Shown: positions 42,562-52,502, numbered from the stretch's first letter. The stretch: DNA of 64,000 nt from Mycobacterium sp. EPa45 (GCF_001021385.1 NZ_CP011773.1:682001-746000), one strand, 5' to 3'. Notes: generated by a model not told the origin, from the sequence alone. Numbers and translations: made by a program.

Positions 42562-42855
42562 TCACGAATCCGAACGGCCGACCAAAATGAGGTCGCGAAG
42601 CGCGAAGGCCGGCACGGCGAGCGCGTGGGAGAGTTGAGCCGCATACGAGCGCGCGATGGCGGGGCCGTCGCGCTGTTCGTCGAAATCACCGGTCAGATCG
42701 ACGGCGATCCGGCAGCCGAAGGTATCGCTGGCCTCGACCACGTTGACGCCGAGCACGCCGGCGGGCATCGGCAGTTCCCGGGCGGCGGCACGCACATGCT
42801 CGATCGTGGCTGACCAATCGACATACACCGAAACAAACGACCCCATCCCGAACAT
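42562..42855 (-). CDS. Hypothetical protein, ~97 aa
   Basis: Not recognised. It begins MFGMGSFVSVYVDWSATIEHVRAAARELP and contains DTFGCRIAVDLTGDFDEQRDG, a pattern of an alternating alpha/beta small domain without membrane segments. Two ATGs (42855 and 42846) fall within reach of a GGAAGGA site; the first is shown. It is on the same strand as, and upstream of, the other small hypothetical gene. No function proposed. Confidence 0.5.
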   Translation of the reverse strand: MFGMGSFVSVYVDWSATIEHVRAAARELPMPAGVLGVNVVEASDTFGCRIAVDLTGDFDEQRDGPAIARSYAAQLSHALAVPAFALRDLILVGRSDS

Positions 42856-42924
42856 GGTCCTTCCGCTCACTCGTGGTCGCCACACGAATCGCCGAATGTT
42901 CATCTGCCGGAAACCCGGCGACGC

Positions 42925-43788
42925 TTACTTGGGCCGGAACGACGACTGCAGTAGCCGGGAGTCCATGTGGCTGGGTGTGGCGCCGGTGGTGGCGTAGACG
43001 TAGACCGCGGCACGGAAGATCGCGCCGAGGGCGGTGAAGACGAGGATCAACGCCAGCAGGTAGACGGCCGCGATCGGGCCGAGCGTCCACGCCGCGGCCT
43101 GCCCGCCGACACCACCCGCCAAGACCGTGATGAGGGCGACGATGCCGATCAGCGGGAGCGCGAACAGCGTCGAGATCAGGCCGAGTCCGCCTGCGCCGGC
43201 CAGGGATTCACCCCAGGTGCGGCGCAGCAGCGCCGAAGACCGTTTGATGGCCCGGATCGGTCCGACGCCTTCGGTGACGACAACTGGGATCGCGAAGTAG
43301 GTGGCCACACCCCAGAGTGCGCTGAAGATGCCGCTGAGCAGGTCGCCGAAGAATCCGAGCTTTTCAGTCAGAAGTGACTCCACGGCCTGCAGGATCACTC
43401 CGACGGTGGCCGCAAGCAGTGACCAGCCGAGGATCTGCGGCAGTCGTTTGGCCGCCGCGGCGAATCCTGATCCGATGGTCGGTGGCTGGCCCGCGAAACT
43501 CTGCAGCGCACAGGAGATGAGCGCGGCGTTGCAGAACACCACGACGAACGTGCACAGGAAGTACCAGACGAACAACGCGGCGTAAACGATGCCCTGAATT
43601 TCGTTGTCGGACAGATTCATGCCGACGCCCAAGGCGGCGCCCACGCCGGTGGGAATGACCATCACGGCGGTCACGCCGAGCAGTGCGATACCGGAGAACA
43701 CCGGGAACACCGCCAGTTTCGGGTAGTCCTTGAGTACCCCCCAACTGGCCTTGACCATGCCCCAGCCGCGCGTGACCGATTCGAACAT
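42925..43788 (-). CDS. DUF6159-like multi-pass membrane protein
   Basis: 287 residues, about six hydrophobic helices (AVFPVFSGIALLGVTAVMVI, GIVYAALFVWYFLCTFVVVF, ILGWSLLAATVGVIL, LLSGIFSALWGVATYFAIPVVV and two C-terminal). RGWGMVKASWGVLKDYPKL at the N-terminus and the FNAALI.. / EGVGPIRAIKRSSALLRRTWGE pattern match a conserved actinobacterial membrane family. The ATG at 43788 has AAGGA seven bases before it; GTG 43791 is an alternative. Function unknown. Confidence 0.75.
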   Translation of the reverse strand: MFESVTRGWGMVKASWGVLKDYPKLAVFPVFSGIALLGVTAVMVIPTGVGAALGVGMNLSDNEIQGIVYAALFVWYFLCTFVVVFCNAALISCALQSFAGQPPTIGSGFAAAAKRLPQILGWSLLAATVGVILQAVESLLTEKLGFFGDLLSGIFSALWGVATYFAIPVVVTEGVGPIRAIKRSSALLRRTWGESLAGAGGLGLISTLFALPLIGIVALITVLAGGVGGQAAAWTLGPIAAVYLLALILVFTALGAIFRAAVYVYATTGATPSHMDSRLLQSSFRPK

Positions 43789-43974
43789 CACCGTGTCCTT
43801 ACCCCGACCAAATGTTCGGGGGACACGGTAGCGCGGTCAGTCGGACTTCGTGGAGATGTCTGCATTTTCAAGGCGCCCGCCATGACCCACACCCACACCG
43901 GCGTGTCCTGCGCCGCAGCGGGTCTGTCCCACTCTGGCTCCGGATCGGCGCCGCCTTCGGTAGCTTCGGAGATC

Positions 43975-44994
43975 GTGCCCGCGCTGACGAACCGCCAGAT
44001 CCTCCTTCGCCGCCGCCCCTCGGGCCTGGTGCAACCCGCCGACACCGAGCTGGTCACCGCACCCGCACCCGATCTCGACGAGGGGGAGGCGCTGCTGCGC
44101 ACCACATATGTGGGCCTCGACGCCGCCGTCCGCACCTGGTTGGACGACCAGCCGAGCTATCTGCCGCCCGTGCAACTCGGCGAGGTCATCCGCGCGGCCG
44201 GGATCGGCGAGGTCGTCGAATCACGATGCGCAGCCTTCGCGGTCGGTGACATCGTCACCACACTGACCGGCTTCCAGGACTACGCGATCATCCGCGACGA
44301 CTTGTTCAGCACCCCCATACCGGGCGAGACCGACCAGCTGGCCATCATGAGCGTGTACGGACCGACCGGCGCCACCGCCTATTTCGGCATGACCGACATC
44401 GGCCGACCGAAAGAGGGCGAGACGGTGGTGGTGTCGGCCGCGGCGGGCGCCACCGGCTCGGTGGCCGGGCAGATCGCCAGGATCGCAGGCGCCCGGGTAG
44501 TCGGCATCGCCGGCGGTCCTGACAAATGCCGGGCGGTGGTCGAGGACTTCGGCTTCGACGCCTGCATCGACTACAAGAGCGACGACCTTCCTGCCGCACT
44601 GAAACAGCACTGCCCCAAGGGAGTTGACGTCTACTTCGACAACGTCGGCGGCCCGATCCTGAACGCCGTGCTGGGCCGGCTGGCGCCCAAGGCCCGGGTG
44701 GTGCTGTGCGGCGTCATCTCCAGCTACCTGACCGGTGAGCACCCCGGACCGGCCAACTACGTCAACCTGCTGGCCAAAACCGCCTCGATGCAGGGGTTCA
44801 ACGCCCTGGACATGTGGGGTCGCTTCGACGAGGCGTTCGCCGATCTGCGCCGCTGGGAATCCGAGGGCAAGCTGGTTCACCGCGAGACCGTCTTCGAGGG
44901 CCTGGAAACCTGCGTCGACGCACTCAACGGGCTGTTCACCGGCGCCAACATCGGCAAGATGCTGGTGAAGGTCAGCGAACCGTCGAGGGTTTAA
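43975..44994 (+). CDS. NADP-dependent MDR oxidoreductase (leukotriene B4 dehydrogenase-like)
   Basis: 339 residues, zinc-independent medium-chain reductase. NRQILLRRRPSG at the start, the coenzyme-binding AAAGATGSVAGQIARIAGARVVGIAGG near residue 155 (split over the Rossmann turn), FGFDACIDYKS, and DVYFDNVGG are hallmarks of the PTGR/LTB4DH branch. It reduces enone double bonds with NADPH. The GTG at 43975 matches the family N-terminus; the frame is open earlier to 43882. It overlaps xthA convergently by four bases. Confidence 0.9.
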   Translation: MPALTNRQILLRRRPSGLVQPADTELVTAPAPDLDEGEALLRTTYVGLDAAVRTWLDDQPSYLPPVQLGEVIRAAGIGEVVESRCAAFAVGDIVTTLTGFQDYAIIRDDLFSTPIPGETDQLAIMSVYGPTGATAYFGMTDIGRPKEGETVVVSAAAGATGSVAGQIARIAGARVVGIAGGPDKCRAVVEDFGFDACIDYKSDDLPAALKQHCPKGVDVYFDNVGGPILNAVLGRLAPKARVVLCGVISSYLTGEHPGPANYVNLLAKTASMQGFNALDMWGRFDEAFADLRRWESEGKLVHRETVFEGLETCVDALNGLFTGANIGKMLVKVSEPSRV

Positions 44995-45818
44995 CGGCTC
45001 AGGTTGACCAGCACCGGCGCGTGGTCGCTGGGGGAGGGGTCGCCCTTCTTGCCCGGGCGGCGTTCGTCCTTGACGATCTCGGCGTGCGTGACCCGCGCCG
45101 TCAAAGCCGGTGAGCCGAGGATGAAGTCGATGCGCATGCCGCGGCGCTTCTGGAAGGCCAACTGGGTGTAGTCCCAATAGGTGTACACCCCGGGGCCCGG
45201 CGTGTACGGGCGCACCACATCGGTGAACTTCGTCTCGACGATGGCGTTGAAGGCGTTGCGTTCCGGTTCCGACACGTGCGTGGCGCCATCGAAGACCGCG
45301 ATATCCCAGACGTCTTCGTCCGTCGGGGCGATGTTCCAGTCGCCGACCAGGGCGATCGGGGCCTTCGGATCGTGCTGCAACCACGATTCGGCCGTATCGC
45401 GAAGGGCGGCAAGCCATTCCAGCTTGTACTGATAATGCGGGTCGGCCAGGGTGCGGCCGTTGGGCACATACAGGCTCCATACCCGGACACCGGCGCAGGT
45501 GGCCGCCAGGGCGCGGGCCTCGGCCTTGGCGTCGTCGTCCTTGCCCCAGGAGGGTTGTCCTTCGAAGCCGACTTCGACGTCGTCGAAGCCGACGCGGGAG
45601 GCGATCGCCACCCCGTTCCATTGGTTGAACCCGCAGTGCACCACCTCGTAGCCGGCCTCGAGGAACGGCATGGTGGGGAACTGGTCGTCCGAGCACTTGG
45701 TCTCCTGCATGGCCAGCACGTCGACGTCGGCGCGGCGCAGCCAATCGGTGACCCGGTCCACCCGCGCGCGAATCGAATTCACGTTCCAGGTGGCCAGGCG
45801 CAAGACGTCGTCGGGCAT
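44991..45818 (-). CDS. xthA: Exodeoxyribonuclease III (AP endonuclease)
   Basis: 275 residues. It repairs abasic and 3'-blocked sites. Family motifs in order: LATWNVNSIRAR, LAMQETKCSDDQFP (catalytic Glu), NQWNGVAIASR, LYVPNGR, VGDWNIAPTDEDVWD, and the C-terminal SDHAPV with the catalytic Asp-His. M. tuberculosis has xthA (Rv0427c) in the same neighbourhood. The P450 gene ends three bases upstream of its start, so they may be cotranscribed. Confidence 0.95.
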   Translation of the reverse strand: MPDDVLRLATWNVNSIRARVDRVTDWLRRADVDVLAMQETKCSDDQFPTMPFLEAGYEVVHCGFNQWNGVAIASRVGFDDVEVGFEGQPSWGKDDDAKAEARALAATCAGVRVWSLYVPNGRTLADPHYQYKLEWLAALRDTAESWLQHDPKAPIALVGDWNIAPTDEDVWDIAVFDGATHVSEPERNAFNAIVETKFTDVVRPYTPGPGVYTYWDYTQLAFQKRRGMRIDFILGSPALTARVTHAEIVKDERRPGKKGDPSPSDHAPVLVNLSR

Positions 45819-45821
45819 GGG

Positions 45822-47081
45822 CTACAGCGTACGTGCGGTCAAATCTGCTCTCGTACGCCGCATGACGACGCGGCTGTCAGCTTCGACCGGCAGGCTGACT
45901 GGACCGGTGATGCCTGTCACGGGCTTCCATGGGGCGGGGCCGGCGCGGCGGATGATGGGCATACGGCGCGCCATGGTCGTCAGCGCCTCGGCGAGTTCAA
46001 TTCTCGCCAGGTGTGCGCCCAGGCAGTAGTGGATACCGCCGCCGAACGTGAGCATGGCCGGAGCACCGTTGCGCGTGATGTCGAAGCGGTCAGGTTCGTC
46101 GTAGACGGCCGGATCGCGGTTCGCGGCGGCAGTGTTGGCGATGACCAACGTGCCAGCCGGGAGGGTGACTCCGGCCAGTTCGACGTCTTGTTGGGCGACA
46201 CGCATCGTCGTGAAGACGACCGGCGAATAGCGCATCACCTCCTCGACGGCTTGGCGGGCGAACTCGGGATGCTCTGCCAGAAGCGTCCATTGGTCGGGGT
46301 GGTCGCAGAACACCTGCACCGCGGCGGCCAGTTGGTTGCGTGTGGTGTCGGTGCCGGCCATCAGCAGGGTCGCGGTCAACGTCAGCAGTTCGTCGTGGGT
46401 CAGGCGATCACCATCCACCTCGGCCCGCATCATGTCCGAGAGCAGGTCGTCGGTGAGAGTGTGACGCCGCAGGGTAACCATGTGGTCGAGGTAGGCCTCG
46501 AGTTCATTCCAAGCGCGCAGGATGTCAGGACCGTCATTGGCGACGTTCCAGTCGAAGAACTTGAAGATGTCATCGGCCCAATCGGAGAACAGGTGCCAGT
46601 CTTCGCGGGGTGTGCCGACCAGCGCGCAGATGATCGGAATCGGATATTGCTTGGCGATGTCGGCGACCACGTCGAATCGGCCGGCGTCGGCATGGCGGTC
46701 GGTGAGCTCAGTGATGACATCGACGCATATCGTCCGTAGCTGCTCGGCCGCCTTGGGTGTGAAGGCCCGCGACACGAGTCGCCGCTGCCGATGGTGTTCG
46801 GCGCCATCGAGGCTCAACAGACCCTTAACAGCGATCTCCCACAGCTCGCCCGAAGTTATACCTTGCGCGGCGAGGGCAAATCCTTTCGGCATGACGAACC
46901 GGTCGTCGCGCAGGACGGTGCGGACGAGGTCGTGTGTCAGGACCTCCGGTCCGTGGGGGCCCAGGGCGATGGGACCGTGTTGGCGCGCCTGCCGGATCAG
47001 CTCGTGCGCCTCGTCGGGGATATCGGCCTGCTCGTAGGCGATGGTTGGTAAGTCGGTGACGGTGCTTGTGCCTATGGTCAT
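45822..47081 (-). CDS. Cytochrome P450
   Basis: 419 residues, soluble bacterial class I P450. The heme-ligand motif is FGGGIHYCLGAHLAR (Cys near residue 355), the I-helix oxygen-activation motif AGTDTTRNQ near residue 244, and the K-helix E-x-x-R is in EEVMR. The ATG at 47081 starts it; longer readings lack homology. It is divergent from a giant LuxR-type regulator with 127 bases between them, suggesting local control. No ferredoxin gene is adjacent. Substrate unknown. Confidence 0.92.
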   Translation of the reverse strand: MTIGTSTVTDLPTIAYEQADIPDEAHELIRQARQHGPIALGPHGPEVLTHDLVRTVLRDDRFVMPKGFALAAQGITSGELWEIAVKGLLSLDGAEHHRQRRLVSRAFTPKAAEQLRTICVDVITELTDRHADAGRFDVVADIAKQYPIPIICALVGTPREDWHLFSDWADDIFKFFDWNVANDGPDILRAWNELEAYLDHMVTLRRHTLTDDLLSDMMRAEVDGDRLTHDELLTLTATLLMAGTDTTRNQLAAAVQVFCDHPDQWTLLAEHPEFARQAVEEVMRYSPVVFTTMRVAQQDVELAGVTLPAGTLVIANTAAANRDPAVYDEPDRFDITRNGAPAMLTFGGGIHYCLGAHLARIELAEALTTMARRMPIIRRAGPAPWKPVTGITGPVSLPVEADSRVVMRRTRADLTARTL

Positions 47082-47208
47082 ACATCGACCATGTGGTTTC
47101 GGCGTCCGAACAAGATCGGTCGAACATCGTATTTCTGCAACGGAGGGTCGTACATTTACGCGGTTGCGCTGATGTTTTGCGCTATGCCGTCGCTGCACCC
47201 TGACTAAC

Positions 47209-50200
47209 ATGAGCGCAACCGAGTGGAGCGAGCTGGGCGTGAGCGGACTGCCGACCGGCACGGTGACGTTGCTGCTGGCCGACGTCGAGGGATCTACCCG
47301 GCTGTGGGAGACCCAGCCGGACGAGATGACGGCCGCCGTCGCGCGTCTTGACCGCACGCTGAGCGACGTCGTCGCTGCGCATGACGGCGTGCGACCTGTA
47401 GAGCAAGGTGAGGGCGACAGCTTCGTCGTCGCGTTCGCCCGCGCCAGTGATGCCGTGGCATGCGCCCTGGATTTGCAACGCGCCCCGCTGACGCCAATCC
47501 GCTTACGGATCGGCGTGCATACCGGTGAGATCCAGCTGCGCGACGAGGGTAACTACATGGGCGCCACCATCAGCCGGACGGCGCGGCTGCGCGATCTGGC
47601 GCACGGTGGCCAGACGGTCATGTCCGGCACGGCGCACGATCTTGTCGTCGACCGGCTCCCTGCCGACGCGTGGCTGAGCGAGCTCGGCATGCATCCGCTG
47701 CGGGACCTGCCACGCCCGGAACGCGTGGTGCAACTGTGTCACGCGGACGTCCACAACGACTTCCCGCCGCTGCGCACGGCGAGCAGCACTGCGGCACATA
47801 ATCTTCCAGCTCAATTGACGAGCTTCATCGGGCGCGACGCTGAGATGACGCAAGTTCGACTTCTCCTGGCGCAGAACCGACTGGTCACTCTGACGGGCGC
47901 GGGCGGCTCGGGAAAAACGCGACTAGCGGTGCAAGTCGCAGCGCGCGCAGCCGGCGAATTCAGCGGGGGGATCGCCTATGTCGATCTTGCCCCGATTTCG
48001 CATCCCGACCTCGTGTCGGTGGCCGCGGCACGGGCGCTCGGCCTGCCCGATCAGCCGGGCCGCTCTGCAACCGACACCCTGGTCCGATACGTCGGCGACC
48101 GCCATCTGCTCATCCTGTTGGACAACTGCGAACACCTGCTGGACCCCTGTGCCACTCTCATCGACACACTGCTGGCCGAATGTCCCGCGCTGGTTTTGTT
48201 GGCGACAAGCCGTGAGCCGATCGGGGTGGCCAGCGAGGCGACGTGGCGAGTCCCGTCTCTGTCGCTGAACTGCGAGGCGATCGATCTGTTCCGCGACCGC
48301 GCCCTCAAGGTGCGGCCCGACTTCGTGGTCACCGATGACAACGCGTCGGCGGTAACCGAGATATGCCGTCGGCTCGACGGCATGCCGCTCGCGATCGAGC
48401 TTGCCGCGGCTCGGGTGCGGGCGCTGTCCGTTGTGGAGATCGTCGACAGCCTGCATGACCGGTTTCGGCTGCTAACCGGCGGGGCGCGCACAGCGGTGCG
48501 GCGCCAGCAGACTCTGCGAGCATCCGTGGATTGGTCGCATGCGCTGCTTACCGAGCCTGAACGCATCCTATTCCGGCAACTGGCTGCATTCACCGGTGGC
48601 TTCGACCTCAGCGCGGCGCAGGCCGTCGGCGGTGGTGGAAGTCTCGAGCGCTACCAGGTTCTCGACGAACTCACGCTGCTTGTCGACAAGTCGCTTGTCA
48701 CCGTCGAAAGCGCCACGGGCCCAACGCGATACCGATTGCTGGAGACGGTACGTCAGTACGCGCTGGAAAAGCTGGCCGAGTCCGGTGAGGCCGACGCCGT
48801 CCGAACACGGCACCGCGACTACTACATGTCACTGGCGGTCGCGTTGGACAAGCCCGAACACGCTGATCACGAACAGCGGTTGGACCATGCCGAACTCGAG
48901 ATCGACAATCTGCGTGCCGCATTCGCGTGGAGTCGCGAACGCGCGGACATGGCTGAAGCGTTGACCTTGGCGTCGGCGCTGCAACCGCTGTGGTTGGCGC
49001 GTGGCCACATCCGAGAAGGCCTGTCCTGGCTGGGGGCAACACTGGTCGACGCCCATGCCGATTCCCCGCAGGCAACGCGAGCACGTGCACTGGCCGACAA
49101 GGCCATGCTCGAGTCCTGGATGGCCGCGGGAAACGCAGATCAAGCGGAAGAGGCGCTGACAATCGCTCGCGAAGTCGCTGACCCGGCGCTGCTGGCGCGG
49201 GCGCTCACGGCCAACGGTTGTGTCCGTGGGCACGACCCCGAGCAGGCTCGTCCGTACTTTGCCGAGGCACTCGAACTTGCCCGCTCGGTTGACGACGCGT
49301 GGCTGGTCAGCCAAATCCTTGGTTGGCAGGCCTACGGCGCAACGATGATCAGTGACCCGCGTGCGGCTCACGCGGCGGCGGAGGAGGGACGCGGTTTTGC
49401 CGACGAGATCGGCGATCGATTTGTGTCGCGGCAGTGTCGCTGGTGTCTTGGACTCGCCCAATTGTGGCGTGGCGACCTGACCGATTCCGTCGCTGAGTTC
49501 GAGGAAACCGCCGTCGAGGCCGAAGCCGCTCACGACGTGCTGTGGGGTGCGATGGTGCGGGCCAGCCAGGGCTGGCCGCTGGCCTACCAGGGCCAGACAT
49601 CTGCCGCTGAGAAGGCGATCGAGCTGGCAATCGAAGCCTCAGCCGAGATTCGTGGGATGCCGTTGGGTTTTGCGTATTGGGTGCTTGCGCTGGCCGCGCT
49701 GGCCGCAGGCGATGTCGAGCGGGCCAAACACGCCGGCGCACTGGCGTCACCGCTGATGAACCTGCAGCCGGAAGTTGCGGTGACAGGCTGGTATCTGACC
49801 GCTGAAACAGCGCTCGCCGGAGGCGATCTCGACGAGGCACGGCGGTGGGCCGATAAGGCGGTCGCAGCGAACATCGACAGGCCGGCCTACGAGGTGATGG
49901 CGTTAACGGCACGCACCCGTGTCGCGATCGCAGAGTGCCGGCCTGAAATGGCCGAAGACTGCGCCCACCGGGCGTTGCGCCAGAGTGTCGCAGTGGAGTT
50001 GTACCTCGGTGTTCCGGACATCCTGGAGTGTCTGGCGGCCCTGGCCGCGACGGCCGGTAGTCACGCGGAGGCAGTGCGACTGTTCGGGAGCGCCGATGCC
50101 GCACGGCAACGGCGCGGCATCGTCAGGTTCAAAATCCACGACCCCGGATACAACGCCGCTGTCGCGATGCTGCACGAAGCATTGGGCGAGAAGGCCTTTG

Positions 50201-50499
50201 AGGCTGCGTGGGCCGAGGGTGCCGCGTTGTCGACAGACGAAGCGATCGCGTATGCCCAGCGTGGTCGCGGTCAGCGCAAACGGCCATCGAGCGGATGGGC
50301 GTCGCTGACCCCGACCGAGCTCGATGTGGTCCGGCTGGTCAGTGAGGGTCTGGCGAACAAGGAGGTCGCCGATCGGCTGTTCGTCTCGACGCGGACGGTG
50401 CAGACGCACCTCACGCACGTATACGCCAAGCTCGGACTGACATCCCGGGTGCAGCTCGCGCAGCATGCAGCGCGCCGCGACAAACTCGCGGAGTCGTAG
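47209..50499 (+). CDS. Cyclase-homology / NB-ARC ATPase / TPR / LuxR transcriptional regulator (Rv0386-like)
   Basis: 1096 residues. Domains: class III nucleotide-cyclase domain (about 17-175, metal Asp25 and Asp70), AAA/NB-ARC ATPase (Walker A GAGGSGKT at 230-237, Walker B LLILLDNCEHLL near 305), winged helix to about 530, TPR-like helices 540-990, and a C-terminal LuxR HTH (LTPTELDVVRLVSEGLANKEVADRLFVSTRTVQTHL, about 1030-1070). The substrate-specifying Lys and Asp of cyclases are Gln66 and Asn115, the same pair known in Rv0386; the transition-state Asn is Ser122, while Arg126 is kept. So cyclase activity is doubtful or altered. It may control the divergent P450. Confidence 0.9.
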   Translation: MSATEWSELGVSGLPTGTVTLLLADVEGSTRLWETQPDEMTAAVARLDRTLSDVVAAHDGVRPVEQGEGDSFVVAFARASDAVACALDLQRAPLTPIRLRIGVHTGEIQLRDEGNYMGATISRTARLRDLAHGGQTVMSGTAHDLVVDRLPADAWLSELGMHPLRDLPRPERVVQLCHADVHNDFPPLRTASSTAAHNLPAQLTSFIGRDAEMTQVRLLLAQNRLVTLTGAGGSGKTRLAVQVAARAAGEFSGGIAYVDLAPISHPDLVSVAAARALGLPDQPGRSATDTLVRYVGDRHLLILLDNCEHLLDPCATLIDTLLAECPALVLLATSREPIGVASEATWRVPSLSLNCEAIDLFRDRALKVRPDFVVTDDNASAVTEICRRLDGMPLAIELAAARVRALSVVEIVDSLHDRFRLLTGGARTAVRRQQTLRASVDWSHALLTEPERILFRQLAAFTGGFDLSAAQAVGGGGSLERYQVLDELTLLVDKSLVTVESATGPTRYRLLETVRQYALEKLAESGEADAVRTRHRDYYMSLAVALDKPEHADHEQRLDHAELEIDNLRAAFAWSRERADMAEALTLASALQPLWLARGHIREGLSWLGATLVDAHADSPQATRARALADKAMLESWMAAGNADQAEEALTIAREVADPALLARALTANGCVRGHDPEQARPYFAEALELARSVDDAWLVSQILGWQAYGATMISDPRAAHAAAEEGRGFADEIGDRFVSRQCRWCLGLAQLWRGDLTDSVAEFEETAVEAEAAHDVLWGAMVRASQGWPLAYQGQTSAAEKAIELAIEASAEIRGMPLGFAYWVLALAALAAGDVERAKHAGALASPLMNLQPEVAVTGWYLTAETALAGGDLDEARRWADKAVAANIDRPAYEVMALTARTRVAIAECRPEMAEDCAHRALRQSVAVELYLGVPDILECLAALAATAGSHAEAVRLFGSADAARQRRGIVRFKIHDPGYNAAVAMLHEALGEKAFEAAWAEGAALSTDEAIAYAQRGRGQRKRPSSGWASLTPTELDVVRLVSEGLANKEVADRLFVSTRTVQTHLTHVYAKLGLTSRVQLAQHAARRDKLAES

Positions 50500-50532
50500 G
50501 AGCGATCAACCGACGAACAACTCGAACGGCGG

Positions 50533-51429
50533 TCACGCGGTCAACGAGCGGGCATCGACGTAGCGGTGGTGATGATGCAGTCGGAAGCCCAGCGAGTGAT
50601 ACAGCATGATGGCCCCGGCATTTTCGGTCAGCACCTGCACATAAGCCCGGGTCGCGCCGTGCTGCGCGCCCCAGCCGAGCAAGGCCATGCACAGCCGCCT
50701 GGCATGCCCACGCCTGCGGTGCTCGGCGTTGACGTGCACGGCCGAGATGCCAAGCCAACGGGTGCCGTCCGGTGCGGAGGTCACCGCGCCGCGCCCGACC
50801 GCAGCGTCGGGGATCGAGGCGAACACGACCTCGCCGTCGACCACCGCGGTCAGCACTTCGGCCGGCACGTCACGCTCGTAGCAGGCCAGCCACACCGGGT
50901 CGGGCCGGTCGAGGAAGCTCACCGCAGGATCCGGTTCGCCGCCGGCGACGTCGGTGACCATCACCCGGGTGTGCTTGATGCCGTCGGCCCGAATGGGCAG
51001 CAGCCGTTCGGGCAGCGCGAGCCACGGTGCCAGGTTTCGCTGCGCGTACCAGTCGACGATCGCAGGCAATGCCGCAACGGTCGATGAAAAGTCCAGCGGC
51101 ACAGCCGAGTTGGCCCGACTGGTGTAGCCGCCCGCGGCCCGCAGCAACCAACCGTCGTGCCAGTGCTGTTCGGTCCCCGGCCAGGCCAGCGCCGCCGCGT
51201 GCTCGAGGGCCCGGATCTGTGAGGTCCGCACCGGCACCGCACTGAGCTCGCGCACTGCGACGACTTCGGACGGCGGGATCTCCACCAGGCCGTCGGACTT
51301 GGTGCGCACCACGATCATGGGTTCGTGGGCCAGCAACTCACCGATCACGTCGGTCATCGGCGGTGTGGTGCCCGCCGGCAGGCGGTAGCGGATGCTCACC
51401 CGGCTGCCGGTCGGCGGCAGACTGGTCAT
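50533..51429 (-). CDS. GNAT acetyltransferase, Rv0428c-like
   Basis: 298 residues, longer than a single GNAT domain. The N-terminal ~100 residues hold a conserved wall of beta strands (SIRYRLPAGTTPPMTDVIGELL ... VRTKSDGLVEIP), an SH3-like region. The C-terminal GNAT domain has VHVNAEHRRRGHARRLCMALLGWG (acetyl-CoA site) and MLYHSLGFRLHHHHRYV. The ATG at 51429 follows the def stop by four bases. Same order as M. tuberculosis (Rv0428c-def). Substrate unknown. Confidence 0.88.
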   Translation of the reverse strand: MTSLPPTGSRVSIRYRLPAGTTPPMTDVIGELLAHEPMIVVRTKSDGLVEIPPSEVVAVRELSAVPVRTSQIRALEHAAALAWPGTEQHWHDGWLLRAAGGYTSRANSAVPLDFSSTVAALPAIVDWYAQRNLAPWLALPERLLPIRADGIKHTRVMVTDVAGGEPDPAVSFLDRPDPVWLACYERDVPAEVLTAVVDGEVVFASIPDAAVGRGAVTSAPDGTRWLGISAVHVNAEHRRRGHARRLCMALLGWGAQHGATRAYVQVLTENAGAIMLYHSLGFRLHHHHRYVDARSLTA

Positions 51430-51433
51430 GAGC

Positions 51434-52027
51434 TCAGTGACCGAACGGGTCGGGCACCTCACCGGGTGTCCACGACAGGCCGGGCACCCCCCAGCCATTC
51501 GATTTGATGGTGCGCTTGGCCGCCCGGGCGTGCCGGCCGATCAGGTGGTCCACATAGAGAAACCCGTCGAGGTGCCCGGTCTCGTGCTGCAGCATGCGGG
51601 CAAACAGATCGTGGCCTTCCAGCGTGACCGGATTGCCGTCGGCGTCCAGGCCGGTGACCCGGGCCCACTTCGCGCGGCCGCGCGGAAACGATTCGCCGGG
51701 CACCGACAGGCAACCCTCGTCGTCGTTGTCGGGGTCGGGCATCGTCTCCGGGATCTCCGAGGTTTCCAGCACCGGGTTGATGACCACGCCGCGGCGGCGC
51801 GAGGTCTTGCCGCGCTCGTCGGCGCAGTCGTAGACGAACAGCCGCTTGCCCACGCCGATCTGGTTGGCCGCCAGTCCGACTCCGTTGGCCGCGTCCATCG
51901 TGTCGTACATGTCTTTGATCAGATCGGCCAGATCCGCGGGCAATGAACCGTCGTCAGCGACCGGCACAGGTTGGGTCGGGGTGTGGAGGACGGGATCACC
52001 CAGGATCACGATTGGTCGCACTGCCAT
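51434..52027 (-). CDS. def: Peptide deformylase
   Basis: 197 residues, the M. tuberculosis length. It removes the formyl group from nascent proteins. All three motifs are present: [18 protein letters not shown] (metal Cys) and HETGHLDG (HExxH metal site). As in other mycobacterial Defs there is an insertion (DPDNDDEG region) between motifs 1 and 2 and a C-terminal tail. The ATG at 52027 gives the usual MAVRPIVI start. It is upstream of the GNAT gene on the same strand. Confidence 0.96.
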   Translation of the reverse strand: MAVRPIVILGDPVLHTPTQPVPVADDGSLPADLADLIKDMYDTMDAANGVGLAANQIGVGKRLFVYDCADERGKTSRRRGVVINPVLETSEIPETMPDPDNDDEGCLSVPGESFPRGRAKWARVTGLDADGNPVTLEGHDLFARMLQHETGHLDGFLYVDHLIGRHARAAKRTIKSNGWGVPGLSWTPGEVPDPFGH

Positions 52028-52153
52028 GGTCGGCAAGCTTAAGTCAGCCGACGCGCGGGCTTGGCTGCCGTCCCAACCGGCTCCACCGTGATTGAATGAG
52101 CGCCAAGCAAAGGGATGTCTCCTTCAGGTCTTCGAAAGGGTCAGCAGATCGAA

Positions 52154-52462
52154 ATGGACGGCGCCATGGCACGGGCCGAGCGGTCTAATGACGACGCTGA
52201 CCTTCCCGATGGGTTGACTCGCCGCGAATACGACGTCCTCGCTTTCGAGCGACAGTGGTGGAAGTACGCCGGGGCCAAGGAAGAGGCCATCAAGGAGCTC
52301 TTCTCGATGTCGGCGACCCGCTACTACCAGGTGCTCAACGCCCTGGTCGACCGTCCCGAGGCGCTGGCCGCCGATCCGATGCTGGTCAAACGGCTGCGGC
52401 GGCTCCGGGCGAGCCGGCAGAAGGCACGCGCGGCCCGCCGACTCGGCTTCGAGGTCCCCTGA
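52154..52462 (+). CDS. DUF3263 protein, Rv0430-like
   Basis: 102 residues, exactly the size of Rv0430. A small basic helical protein (LTRREYDVLAFERQWWKYAGAKEEAIKELFSMSATRYYQVLNAL) whose helix-turn-helix-like core resembles a DNA-binding fold, with a very basic C-terminal tail (KRLRRLRASRQKARAARR). The ATG at 52154 is preferred over the open frame from 52115. It lies before virR with 40 bases between; this order is conserved in mycobacteria. Function unknown. Confidence 0.88.
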   Translation: MDGAMARAERSNDDADLPDGLTRREYDVLAFERQWWKYAGAKEEAIKELFSMSATRYYQVLNALVDRPEALAADPMLVKRLRRLRASRQKARAARRLGFEVP

Positions 52463-52502
52463 TTTTTCTCCGTTTGCGGACCCGCTGGTTACAGTGGGCG
52501 CG

